Shown one piece after another: positions 46,111 through 54,719 of a stretch of 64,000 nt of DNA. The translations under genes and the position numbers were made by a program. Source of the stretch: Pelobacter sp. UBA6093 (lineage in GTDB: Bacteria > Desulfobacterota > Desulfuromonadia > Desulfuromonadales > Syntrophotaleaceae); assembly GCA_002435955.1 (NCBI GenBank), contig DIWZ01000032.1, positions 69,623 to 133,622 of the forward strand, written 5' to 3'. The first letter of the stretch is position 1; every line of letters starts with the position of its first letter. The notes below the pieces were generated by a model. That model was not told the DNA's origin, did not search any database, and worked only from the letters and a program-made list of their open reading frames with translations.

Positions 46111-47169
46111 TTACGGTAGCCGGTTACGTAAAGCAACTGTAGTCACGAAAACCTGACGTAAGCGTCGATCATTGGCGGCGGGGATGTTCGTTCCATTTAC
46201 GGTATAAGCTGCAACATCGACATCACCTCGCTGGACCTCATCCGTGCTCGCCACCAGAACGCCGATTCGTGCCGCAAGAACATTTGCCCAGCTTGCCACT
46301 CCTCCAGCTTTGACAAAGGTATCAATATCACGATCACCGTCCGTATCCACACCATAGGTTACTTGCATCGATTCCACACCACTGACAATCTCTTGGGAAC
46401 CACCGGCATTGATCTTGTAATAAAGCCCCACTTCCCCATTGGCATTGGTATCGACAAAATAAATATAAGTAGACATTTTGGCGATTTCGGAGCCGGGCCC
46501 AAACGCATGCCCCAAATCCTTGGTAGCATTACCTGGAGTGGTACTGCCACCTGCATTGTGGACAACGTTGGCTTTCAGCACACCATCGGTAAAATTGGTA
46601 ATTTGAAAAACCGCGGCCGCCTGACAATCTGTAATCATCACGATATCGTTATCAGCGAGCGGTGGCGGCACAACGTTGCCGGTAATCTTCAGATCGGCGG
46701 AAGTATCTGGCATCTGGTCGACGATCTCGACGATCACATCGCTATCCATCTTGCGCAGAATGAGGACATCGGTACTCATTTGGGGGGAGATGCCCATGGC
46801 CGCGAATTCAGCGGCGGCAGGATCGGTCACATCGTCGTAACCTTCAATGGCACGGTCAAAGTCAAAGAGTGAACCTGCCCCAGGATTCAGGGTATTGGTA
46901 ACAGCAACCTGACTCCCAGCGCACCCGCGATAACCGGTCTGACGGGTATCGCGGGTAAGGAATTCCATAGCAAAACGCCCGTTCTCCTGCAGATTGGAAA
47001 GTTCCGTCTCAAACTGGTAACTGGTGGTGCTGCTGATAAAAACCCGGTAAATGCCGGCAAGTAAAACCATGCCGACCAGCATCGCTATCATCATCTCAAC
47101 CAGCGAAATCCCCGCCGAGTTTCCTGCAATAGTACGTCTCTTTGGCATCATCATTTCCCTGTTGCTCAT
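46111..47169 (-). CDS. pilW: Minor pilin PilW
   Basis: A 352-residue minor pilin. The class III-type signal G|ISLVEMMIAMLVGMVLLAGI (about residue 20) keeps Glu5. The PilW-specific block YQFETELSNLQENGRFAMEFL follows, and the long C-terminal half contains GYRGC. The ATG at 47169 overlaps the pilV stop (ATGA); in-frame ATGs at residues 6-8 are alternatives. It stands between pilV and pilX as in the Pseudomonas fimU-pilVWXY1Y2E operon. Confidence 0.9.
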   Translation of the reverse strand: MSNREMMMPKRRTIAGNSAGISLVEMMIAMLVGMVLLAGIYRVFISSTTSYQFETELSNLQENGRFAMEFLTRDTRQTGYRGCAGSQVAVTNTLNPGAGSLFDFDRAIEGYDDVTDPAAAEFAAMGISPQMSTDVLILRKMDSDVIVEIVDQMPDTSADLKITGNVVPPPLADNDIVMITDCQAAAVFQITNFTDGVLKANVVHNAGGSTTPGNATKDLGHAFGPGSEIAKMSTYIYFVDTNANGEVGLYYKINAGGSQEIVSGVESMQVTYGVDTDGDRDIDTFVKAGGVASWANVLAARIGVLVASTDEVQRGDVDVAAYTVNGTNIPAANDRRLRQVFVTTVALRNRLP

Positions 47170-47633
47170 AAGATAGTTTCAACCGTAATCAGCTGGGGGT
47201 CGCCTTTTTCATCCCAGCTAATCTGGATGGTGGCACGAATACGCCCTCCACCGAGATTGGTCATGGCGACCGATCCCTGGCCATTGGGCAGGTCATCCAA
47301 ACTGTCCAGCCAGCCTGTCAGATCCTGTTGCACCAAAGCCGGCAAACCCGCATCAGGATTTGAGCCAAAATCAATTTGGTAAGGCCAGGAAGATAACCGA
47401 GCGATTTCCCGGTTGGCTCGCATGCGTTCAACGATATCGTACGCGTATAAAGTTGCCTGAGAACGTTGCAATGCACTGTAATTGCTTGTAACACCCCGCG
47501 TCTGAACACCTGCAAGCCCGAGCAGACCGATGGCCAAGATTAACAAAGACACCAGCACCTCTACCAATGAAAAGCCACTGGACTGAGCTTTTCCTGCAAC
47601 AGCTTCGGCGACTATCGGTTGATTTAAGGACAT
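47166..47633 (-). CDS. pilV: Minor pilin PilV
   Basis: A 155-residue prepilin. The long leader ends at G|FSLVEVLVSLLILAIGLLGLAG (about residue 20), with Glu5 present. The following YDIVERMRANREIARL is the PilV family's helical signature. It overlaps fimT by 10 bp and pilW by ATGA, so expression is coupled. Confidence 0.9.
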   Translation of the reverse strand: MSLNQPIVAEAVAGKAQSSGFSLVEVLVSLLILAIGLLGLAGVQTRGVTSNYSALQRSQATLYAYDIVERMRANREIARLSSWPYQIDFGSNPDAGLPALVQQDLTGWLDSLDDLPNGQGSVAMTNLGGGRIRATIQISWDEKGDPQLITVETIL

Positions 47634-48193
47634 TGGTCAGCTCCCCGGTCGGCTCTTACACGACCAACGCTGTTAATGACAATCGAAAAGGCGTTTGCCG
47701 TACCACGCTGATCACACATGCGAAAGGTTCCATTGGGTAAATTACCGCCGCCCCGACTGATGCCACTAGGTAGATAGGACATAGAGTTAGAAAAATTGGC
47801 ATCCGTGCGGAAGGTCACCAACCCGCCAAATCCATTGTGAACCTGAAGCACGGTTTCATTGCCATCGACGGTAGTGTTGGCGTTGGAATCATCGAACACG
47901 ATCCAGCCTTGTTCCCAATTGCCGCCGGTACAGGTTGCGCCGTCGGTGCTCGGACACATGGTCACCCGCACACCGCGTTTTATGGCTTCCTGTCGGGTTA
48001 GATTCATCGCTCGTACCGTTTCATTGGTCAAGGTCGATAACCTGTTGGACAATATCATTCCTCGAAAGGCGGGAACTGCGATGGTCAACAAAATACCTGC
48101 AATGACGAGAGTGATAATAAGTTCAATTAAGGTAAATCCTCGTTGCTTGTAATTCCTGCTACATATTCCAGGTACAATCCCGCATCCATCCAT
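47624..48193 (-). CDS. fimT: Minor pilin FimT/FimU (GspH family)
   Basis: A 189-residue prepilin of the GspH/FimT family. Leader cleavage is at G|FTLIELIITLVIAGILLTI (about residue 19). The GspH region shows FRGMILSNRLSTLTNETVRA and CPSTDGATCTGGNWEQGWIVF (central part CTGGNWEQGW), and ends in a Cys-containing MCDQRGTANAFSIVINSVGR. The ATG at 48193 has GGAGG 5 nt upstream. It is the first gene of the minor-pilin operon. A weak sigma-54-like site (48241-48256) lies upstream, and the NtrB/NtrC-type pair ends 171 bp before it. Confidence 0.88.
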   Translation of the reverse strand: MDGCGIVPGICSRNYKQRGFTLIELIITLVIAGILLTIAVPAFRGMILSNRLSTLTNETVRAMNLTRQEAIKRGVRVTMCPSTDGATCTGGNWEQGWIVFDDSNANTTVDGNETVLQVHNGFGGLVTFRTDANFSNSMSYLPSGISRGGGNLPNGTFRMCDQRGTANAFSIVINSVGRVRADRGADQCP

Positions 48194-48364
48194 TGTGCCT
48201 CCGATAAAGTTGGCTTCCTACAACGACCATCCAGATACAATCCAATTATCATGCCATTTTTATATTTTTTTAATTTTAAGCAATATCAGCTACTTACGAC
48301 AACATGAAACCTCTGACCGACGCCAGAACCACGCAATTTTTGCGTTACTGCGCAAAAAAGGGGT

Positions 48365-49720
48365 TTACTCCAGGTCATATTCCTTGATTTTGTATTGCAG
48401 ATTGCGAAGGCTGATATCCAGCAATTTTGCCGCTTGGGTTCGATTGCCGTCGGTGACCGCCAAAGCCTTTCGGATATATTCCTGCTCCAGCCTGGAAACA
48501 ATTTTCCGGAGGGATAAATCGTCTTCGATGAGGCGGTGCTTCCGTCGAATCTCCCAAGGCAAATCTGCTACCTGAATTTCCTCTTCGCGACAAAAAATAA
48601 CCGTTTTTTCCATAAAATTAGCCAGTTCCCGTACGTTTCCCGGCCATTGATAGCTTTTCAAAAACTCAGCAGCTTCCGCGGTAAGATGGGGGGCGTTTCG
48701 CCCTTCTCGCAAGGCGATACGGGACAAAAAATGATCAGCCAGCAAGGGGATATCGCTGACTCTGTCCCGCAAAGGCGGCAAATGGATCTCAACAACCGCA
48801 AGACGGAAAAAAAGATCGGACCGAAAACGGTCCGACTTTATTTGGTCTGGAAGGTGCCGAGCCGTGGCTGCAACAATACGAACATCCGTCTGCCTGGAGG
48901 CCACACCACCAACGGGGCGCACCTCGCCTTCCTGCAGTACTCGTAACAACTTTGGTTGCAACTCTATGGGCAATTCGCCAATTTCATCGAGGAATAAGGT
49001 TCCCCCTTCAGCCGCAACAAACAACCCTTCGTGGTGACGATCGGCACCGGTGAAGGCTCCACGAATATGGCCAAAGAGCTCACTTTCTATTACTCCGGAA
49101 CTCATTGCACCGCAATTTATCGCGATAAAGGGCTTTGCCCGACGATTGCTCTGACGATGGAGGGCCCGCGCGATCAATTCCTTGCCAGTGCCGGTTTCCC
49201 CGGTGATAAGCGCCGGCGAGTTAACCAATGCGGCCCGCTGGACAAGATCCATAATTTGAGTCATGACCGCACTGCAGAAAATAATTTCCTGAGAACAAGT
49301 GTTTCGCCCCAATTCCTGCCGCAAAAGAGCGTTTTCTTGCAGCAATCGCAGGCGTTCCTCGGCTTTGCGGAGAGTCAGCAGCACTTCTTCAGGTTTAAAT
49401 GGCTTACTGATGTAATCAAACGCACCGGCTTTAAGGCAGTCCACGGCCGAATCAAGAGTTCCATAGGCACTCATCATAATTATGGTGACCGGCAATTTCC
49501 GCGTTTTGGCCGCCGTTAAAAATCCCATACCGTCCATGCCGGGCATACGCACGTCACATAAGACGATGTCACACGGTTCTTTTTCCAATTGTTCAAGCGC
49601 CATATTCCCATTGGCAGCCTCAAACGCTTGATATCCACCGCGCTGCAACACCATTGACAACATATGCCGCATGGATGATTCATCATCAACGACCAGGACC
49701 TTTTTGGCCTTATGTTGCAT
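48365..49720 (-). CDS. NtrC-family sigma-54 response regulator upstream of the minor pilins
   Basis: A 451-residue activator. The receiver domain (about 5-120) has VLVVDDESS and phospho-acceptor VLCDVRMPGMDG. The AAA+ domain (about 140-370) has Walker A TGETGTGKELIARALH and the sigma-54 loop GAFTGA. A Fis-type helix-turn-helix lies at the end (NRTQAAKLLDISLRNLQYKI). The ATG at 49720 is preferred because AGGGGG lies 6 nt upstream; an ATG two codons earlier overlaps that box. It overlaps the sensor gene's 3' end by 11 bp. The position directly upstream of fimT-pilVWXY1E suggests it regulates that operon, paralleling PilSR or FimS/AlgR-type control; this is inference. It is distinct from PilR at 26073. 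Confidence 0.9.
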   Translation of the reverse strand: MQHKAKKVLVVDDESSMRHMLSMVLQRGGYQAFEAANGNMALEQLEKEPCDIVLCDVRMPGMDGMGFLTAAKTRKLPVTIIMMSAYGTLDSAVDCLKAGAFDYISKPFKPEEVLLTLRKAEERLRLLQENALLRQELGRNTCSQEIIFCSAVMTQIMDLVQRAALVNSPALITGETGTGKELIARALHRQSNRRAKPFIAINCGAMSSGVIESELFGHIRGAFTGADRHHEGLFVAAEGGTLFLDEIGELPIELQPKLLRVLQEGEVRPVGGVASRQTDVRIVAATARHLPDQIKSDRFRSDLFFRLAVVEIHLPPLRDRVSDIPLLADHFLSRIALREGRNAPHLTAEAAEFLKSYQWPGNVRELANFMEKTVIFCREEEIQVADLPWEIRRKHRLIEDDLSLRKIVSRLEQEYIRKALAVTDGNRTQAAKLLDISLRNLQYKIKEYDLE

Positions 49721-51257
49721 CCTCATCCCCCTGATCGGATAATGCTGGAAGCCTGACGACAAACTCGGTACCCTGCCCAACTTCAGAGACAACGTCTATA
49801 ATACCGCCCGCCTCCTTGATCACACGGTAACAGACGGCCAACCCGAGTCCACGACCTTTGCCGGGCTCTTTGGTTGTGAAAAAAGGATCAAAGATGTGCT
49901 GTCGGATGTGCTCATCGATGCCGCTTCCATTGTCGGCAATACTCAGCCAAACTCCCCATTCCGTCTGGCCTGCGGTCAGGCAAATCTTTCCAGCGACGGT
50001 CAAAGCATCCCGTGCGTTGAGCAGCAAGTTAATAAACACCTGCAACAAGTGGTGCCGTACCATACACACTGTCGGCAGAGATTCCGGAAGTCGATCCTCC
50101 AGATTTTCGAGACTAATCTTTCCTTGCTGAGTGACAATCTCTATGGCGTGCCTGAAAACCTCTACAGGATCAAAAGCTTGCGTTTCGGTGGAAGTGGGGG
50201 ACGCGTAATCGAGCAGATCCCTAACCAGTTGATCGATACGGGACGCCTCATTGGAAATCCATTCCACCAACTCAAGATAAGGGCTGGACAAGAGCTCGGA
50301 CTTTAACAAGGCGAGATATCCCATGACGGCGGTCAGCGGATTACCGATTTCATGTGCCATACCTGCAGCCAGATGGCCCACGGTAGCCATGCGTGCCGAG
50401 CGGACTAATTCGTCGCGGGTTTGCGCAAGCTCCTCGTTTGCGTGCCGCAGGGAATTAATGTGTTCCGCGGTTTTTACGCGACTCTCTTTTAACGCCGCCA
50501 CCATGGAGTTAAACGCCCGCGCCAATGCAGTGATTTCACGGGGGCCGGTTTCCAAAACATGTTGATCCAGATTTCCGGCCGCAACCGCGATGGTTGAATG
50601 CAATAAACGGGCTGTTGGTTTCACCACATGCCGATTCAGAAGATAGATGCCAAACAAAAGTATGACCACCCCATAAAGAAAGGCGTACAGGATTACCAGG
50701 CGTCGCGCTTTCTGTAACCGATCCACAATCTCCTGCAGAGACAACCACCCCCGCACCATGCCTATCGTTTGGTCACGAACCTGGATGGGAACATCTATTC
50801 TGGCAAGAAATTCAGGATTTTGCCCGGCCATGGGCCACATGACGGGATACGAAATCTGTACACGCGGTTCTTTGACAACACCTGGGGCCCAAATATGTTG
50901 AGGTTTGGGATCAGGCCCGGCGACATTTCCATCGGAAGCTACACATGTCAGCAAACTACCCTTCTGCAGCCACAGTTCAACTCCGGACAATCCCGGCATG
51001 GAACGCGTGTGGTGCAAAATTCTCCGCAACTTTGAATCCAGCGAATCTTCAGCCAACTCCTGCGAGGAGGGCAAATCGGCCAACCCCTCCAGAACTGCTT
51101 GGAAAACTTCAACCCTCTGATCTACCAACTCTTTTTCGCCAAGGCGCAACAACAGAAAACCACCCAGAAGGAGTGCGGCTCCTACCAGGAAGACCAAGTG
51201 AATGATGATTTCTGCTCGTAGGCCAAGGGATCGAGACACAGAAAATCCCGGAATCAT
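49710..51257 (-). CDS. NtrB-type membrane sensor histidine kinase
   Basis: A 515-residue kinase cognate to the adjacent NtrC-type regulator. The first membrane helix is at about 18-38 (LVFLVGAALLLGGFLLL), followed by a periplasmic sensor region of about 140 residues that includes a Cys (LLTCVASDG) but no cache motif I can name. A second helix is at about 182-205. A HAMP linker follows (ARAFNSMVAALKESRVKTAEH), then HisKA with LAAGMAHEIGNPLTAVMGYL (about residue 295) and HATPase with FINLLLNARDAL, DNGSGIDE and GKGRGLGLAVC. Stimulus unknown. It is divergently oriented from the MFS gene. Confidence 0.9.
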   Translation of the reverse strand: MIPGFSVSRSLGLRAEIIIHLVFLVGAALLLGGFLLLRLGEKELVDQRVEVFQAVLEGLADLPSSQELAEDSLDSKLRRILHHTRSMPGLSGVELWLQKGSLLTCVASDGNVAGPDPKPQHIWAPGVVKEPRVQISYPVMWPMAGQNPEFLARIDVPIQVRDQTIGMVRGWLSLQEIVDRLQKARRLVILYAFLYGVVILLFGIYLLNRHVVKPTARLLHSTIAVAAGNLDQHVLETGPREITALARAFNSMVAALKESRVKTAEHINSLRHANEELAQTRDELVRSARMATVGHLAAGMAHEIGNPLTAVMGYLALLKSELLSSPYLELVEWISNEASRIDQLVRDLLDYASPTSTETQAFDPVEVFRHAIEIVTQQGKISLENLEDRLPESLPTVCMVRHHLLQVFINLLLNARDALTVAGKICLTAGQTEWGVWLSIADNGSGIDEHIRQHIFDPFFTTKEPGKGRGLGLAVCYRVIKEAGGIIDVVSEVGQGTEFVVRLPALSDQGDEDAT

Positions 51258-51466
51258 TTTCGAGAACGAAGGTAAATTATTATTTTTACATGCTCATGAA
51301 ATTTCAACATAACATAGACGTGTCGTGGCAACAATAACTGCATTTGCAAAAACAGCGCCTTATATTGGCAGGACGGGAAAAACAGGCTAAACTGGCACCA
51401 CAACAAGATTTTACCAACTCCCTATTTTTTCATTCAGCCGGTTCACAGCAGCCGAGACTGTCCATT

Positions 51467-52657
51467 ATGACCACATGCCTGCGGGATTTTTCCGGCAACA
51501 CCCGTAAACTCTACATCTTCTCCTTCCTGAAGATGACCCTGTTTCCCATGGCGGTCATCACCCTGTTCTGGAAGGATCATATCGGCCTGAGCCTGACGAA
51601 GATCCTGGTGCTGCAGGGGTTGTTTTCCCTTGCCAGTGTGGTGATGGAATACCCTTCGGGCTACTTAAGCGACCGACTCGGTTATCGGGCCGCTCTGCTC
51701 ATGGCGTCCCTGTTCGGTATTGTCGGCTGGGTATTTTATCTGATTGCGGATTCCTTTGCGGGCGTGCTGCTGGCTGAGATCCTGCTCGGGGTCTGCTACG
51801 CCTTTATCAGCGGTTCCGACAGCGCGCTGTTGTTTGAAACGCTGCGAACCGGACACCGCGAGGAACACTACGCACGTTTTGATGGACGCATGACCAGTTG
51901 GGGGCAGACCGGCGAAGCGGCTGGTGCTTTGTTCGCCGGGGTCATGTATGCCACCTCGCCGCTTATGCCCTTCGCCGTGCAGATTCTGGTCTGGGTGCTG
52001 GCGCTGGGGATCTGCCTGACCCTGCGGGAACCGCCGACGGAACATGCTCCGGCCATCCAGTCCCATCTGGCCGAAGCGCTGGGGGTGTGCCGCTATGCCT
52101 GGCGCGACAATCCGGCCATACGTACCACCATCATGTTCGGTACCCTGTTGGGGCTGGCCTCGTTCTATACCGTGTGGATGATTCAGCCCTTCATGCAACA
52201 GTGCCAGGTCCCGCTGGCCTGGTTCGGTCCGGTATGGGCCGGCGCCAACCTGACCATCGCGGCCTGCTCCCTGCTCAGCCACAGACTGCAGGCCGGTATC
52301 GGCCTGCGCGGTATGTCGCTACTGTTTATCGCCCTGATCGTGATTGCGTACAGCGGCCTGGGGCTGACCGCAGGTGTGGGCAGTTTCGCGTTTTATTATC
52401 TGCTCACCGCTATGCGCGGTTTGCAGGGCCCCATGATGCGCCACCGACTGCAGCAGGCCAGCGCCCGGCGCAACCGCGCCAGCATCCTGTCGCTGCACAG
52501 CCTGTCCTTTCGCCTCGGTTTCATCGTCAGCGGCCCGCTGATCGGCATGGCCGCCGACAAGTGGGGGCTTGGCAGTGCTTTTTTACTGCTGGCAGGGGCG
52601 TTTGCAGTGCTGCTGCCGCCAACGGCGAAAAAGTTCTTAGCCCGCACCGCAACTTGA
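51467..52657 (+). CDS. MFS transporter
   Basis: A 396-residue major facilitator superfamily permease with about 12 membrane helices. The loop 2-3 motif is SGYLSDRLGYRAALL, the MFS motif G-x-x-x-D-R-x-G-x-R. A helix 4-5 GxxYAFISGSDSALLFE segment follows. The ATG at 51467 gives a membrane start (RKLYIFSFLKMTLFPMAV); the earlier TTG at 51344 lacks a ribosome-binding site. Substrate unknown. The gene ends just before a heptamer repeat array shared with the convergent TIGR00300 gene. Confidence 0.85.
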   Translation: MTTCLRDFSGNTRKLYIFSFLKMTLFPMAVITLFWKDHIGLSLTKILVLQGLFSLASVVMEYPSGYLSDRLGYRAALLMASLFGIVGWVFYLIADSFAGVLLAEILLGVCYAFISGSDSALLFETLRTGHREEHYARFDGRMTSWGQTGEAAGALFAGVMYATSPLMPFAVQILVWVLALGICLTLREPPTEHAPAIQSHLAEALGVCRYAWRDNPAIRTTIMFGTLLGLASFYTVWMIQPFMQQCQVPLAWFGPVWAGANLTIAACSLLSHRLQAGIGLRGMSLLFIALIVIAYSGLGLTAGVGSFAFYYLLTAMRGLQGPMMRHRLQQASARRNRASILSLHSLSFRLGFIVSGPLIGMAADKWGLGSAFLLLAGAFAVLLPPTAKKFLARTAT

Positions 52658-52664
52658 AATCTTT

Positions 52665-52776
52665 GTCATTCGTCATTCGTCATTCGTCATTCGTCATTCG
52701 TCATTCGTCATTCGTCATTCGTCAGCCGTCAGCCGTCAGCCGTCAGCCGTTAGCCGTTAGCCGTTAGCCGTCAACC
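52665..52776. repeat. Heptamer tandem array (GTCATTC/GTCAGCC/GTTAGCC)
   Basis: Sixteen 7-bp units in strict register: GTCATTC x8 (52665-52720), GTCAGCC x4 (52721-52748), GTTAGCC x3 (52749-52769) and GTCAACC (52770-52776). The last units encode the C-terminal residues and stop codon (52757-52759) of the minus-strand gene. A similar array occurs at 63231-63258. Confidence 0.95.
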
Positions 52777-53977
52777 CATCCGCCAACTGTTCAAGAAACG
52801 ATGCCGCGTCCATAACGATACCGAGGGATTGGTGACTGCCGCGATCCTGCAGTTTGGTGACGACGGCGGGGTTGACATCGACACACACCGTCACAACCCG
52901 GGCCGGCAGCAGATTGCCGGTAGCGATGGCATGCAGGGTGGTGCCGACCATGATCGCCATACCGACCCCGGGGACGTGACTGCGCATGGCACGCTGGGCG
53001 GCGAGCACGTCGGTAATGACATCGGGCAACGGGCCGTCATCGCGGATGGAACCGGCCAGCACGAAGGGTACGGACCGGCTGATACAGGCATGCATGACCC
53101 CGCCGGTCAGCACCCCGGTCTCAACCGCCCTGGCAATGGATCCGGCCATACGGATACGGTTGATGGCCCAAAGATGATGGGCATGCCCTTCATGGCCCGG
53201 CGGATGCCCACCAACCGGGACGCCAAGGGACGTCCCATACAGGGCGGACTCGATATCGTGGGCCGCCAGGGCGTTGCCGGCGAACAGCACGTCCACCCAG
53301 CCGTCCCGTATGAGTTGCTCCAGCACCGGCCCGGCACCGGTATGGATGATGGCCGGTCCGCCGACCAGCAGAATCTTGCCGCCGGCTTCCTTGACCCGTC
53401 GCGCGGCCTGCACGATCCGCTGCAGCAATGGTCGTTTGGGCTTTTCCGCCGAAACCGAACTGGCCATAAAGCGAAATGCGGCATCATGATTGTCGCGCGG
53501 AGGATAACTGACGCGCACCCCTTGCGTCCCGACAACCACCTGCTGTCCAGCCTTGACATCGGCCATCGGTACGGTGCAGGCCATGTTGGTCCTCTCGTCG
53601 ACCACAAGGGCCAAATCCATTTCCGCTCCGGCCACCGGCAGCCACCGGTCATTGACCAGAACCTCCGTAGGCAGGTTGGTGGTGGCATAAAAACGATCCG
53701 GCAGCACCCCGTCGGCCGGGGCTGCTTCGCACCGCACCGGCAACGGTATCACAGGTTCGGCGCCCAGCCTAGCGAGGCCGCGCAGCACCGATTGCAGCGT
53801 GGCATCGTCTGGAGCCTCGATATTGAAAAGTCCGGTACTTTTATCACGGCGGGTTCGACCGATGGTCAATTGAAGAATTTCATAGCTTCCGCCCAGGCGC
53901 TCCACGGTGTCCAGCACCTGCGACAGAATCTGTTGGTCGATAAAATGTCCTTCAAGCTTGACCTGTTGCTGTGGCAT
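52757..53977 (-). CDS. LOR/SDH-domain protein (TIGR00300 family), putative ornithine cyclodeaminase
   Basis: A 406-residue cytosolic protein of the TIGR00300/LOR-SDH family. The N-terminal domain (VKLEGHFIDQQILSQVL...) is followed by an NAD(P)-type region with LLVGGPAIIHTGAG and VGGHPPGHEGHAH, and a C-terminal TLHAIATGNLLPARVVTVCVD segment. A homologous domain in archaea and in the cyanobacterial arginine-dihydrolase fusion protein has ornithine cyclodeaminase activity, making ornithine-to-proline conversion the best guess. The ATG at 53977 has AAGGAGG directly upstream. The final residues (about the last seven) are encoded by a heptamer array. It is divergent from the HD gene. Confidence 0.75.
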   Translation of the reverse strand: MPQQQVKLEGHFIDQQILSQVLDTVERLGGSYEILQLTIGRTRRDKSTGLFNIEAPDDATLQSVLRGLARLGAEPVIPLPVRCEAAPADGVLPDRFYATTNLPTEVLVNDRWLPVAGAEMDLALVVDERTNMACTVPMADVKAGQQVVVGTQGVRVSYPPRDNHDAAFRFMASSVSAEKPKRPLLQRIVQAARRVKEAGGKILLVGGPAIIHTGAGPVLEQLIRDGWVDVLFAGNALAAHDIESALYGTSLGVPVGGHPPGHEGHAHHLWAINRIRMAGSIARAVETGVLTGGVMHACISRSVPFVLAGSIRDDGPLPDVITDVLAAQRAMRSHVPGVGMAIMVGTTLHAIATGNLLPARVVTVCVDVNPAVVTKLQDRGSHQSLGIVMDAASFLEQLADGLTANG

Positions 53978-54084
53978 GTTCCCCTCCTTCTTGACAACGA
54001 CCTCTGCCAAGGGCATAACCTCTGGCGCTCGATGCCGTTTATGAAGTAAAATGCAACAATGTGCATTCAAAAGGTACTTAACAG

Positions 54085-54636
54085 ATGATCAACGCCCTTG
54101 CCCTTCTGGATAAATATTATACCCCCGGCAGCAATGCGCATCGCATCCTGCTGTCACACAGTCAAAATGTCGCCAGCAAAGCCACCGCCGTAGCCCGCAG
54201 GTTTCCGGACGGAACGGTGGATGTGTCCTTTGTCACCGAAGCCGCACTGTTGCACGACATCGGCATCTGCTTTACCGCGGCGGCTTCCCTGGGGTGTTTC
54301 GGCGAACTGCCGTATTTGTGCCACGGCCTCAAGGGACGCGAACTGCTCGAAGCCGAAGGCCTGCCACGTCACGCCCTGGTTTGTGAACGCCATATCGGCG
54401 TCGGACTGACCGAAACCGAAATCATCCGACAGAAGTTCCCGTTACCGCCCCGCGACATGCTGCCGACAACCCTTGAAGAGCGCATCGTCGCCTATGCCGA
54501 CCTGTTTTTTTCCAAAGATCCCGTCAAGGACGGCGGGGAGCGCACCCCCGACCAGGTGCGCGCCTGCCTCGGGCGTTTCGGACAGGACAAGGTGGTAATT
54601 TTCGACCGATGGCACGCCATGTTTGCCTCGGAGTGA
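54085..54636 (+). CDS. HD-domain phosphohydrolase-like protein
   Basis: A 183-residue protein with an HD metal-dependent phosphohydrolase domain. Ligands visible are His in LSHSQNVASKA (about residue 25), the HD pair in EAALLHDIGI (about residue 57) and a downstream Asp in ERIVAYADLFFS. Relatives are usually annotated as HDIG/YedJ-like hydrolases of unknown substrate. The ATG at 54085 has AAAAGG 10 nt upstream. It diverges from the TIGR00300 gene and converges on acnB, with a shared terminator. Confidence 0.85.
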   Translation: MINALALLDKYYTPGSNAHRILLSHSQNVASKATAVARRFPDGTVDVSFVTEAALLHDIGICFTAAASLGCFGELPYLCHGLKGRELLEAEGLPRHALVCERHIGVGLTETEIIRQKFPLPPRDMLPTTLEERIVAYADLFFSKDPVKDGGERTPDQVRACLGRFGQDKVVIFDRWHAMFASE

Positions 54637-54674
54637 CGCAATCCCTGACGGATTCGAAAATTCGCATAGAAAAA

Positions 54675-54710
54675 ACAAAGGCCGCTTTCCTCAACGAAAG
54701 CGGCCTTTGT
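54675..54710. terminator. Bidirectional intrinsic terminator
   Basis: A 14-bp perfect stem (54676-54689 with 54696-54709), extendable by one A-T pair, around a 6-nt loop. A long T-run follows on the minus strand, so it mainly ends acnB; the plus strand has a shorter T-run after the HD gene. Confidence 0.92.
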
Positions 54711-54719
54711 TGCATTCGA

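Noticed and set aside
52665..52776. The heptamer array as a CRISPR
   Set aside because: Units are contiguous without spacers, and no cas gene is near.
52829..54049. A 406-residue plus-strand frame opposite the TIGR00300 gene
   Set aside because: Antisense shadow; the minus-strand gene has a strong ribosome-binding site and family motifs.
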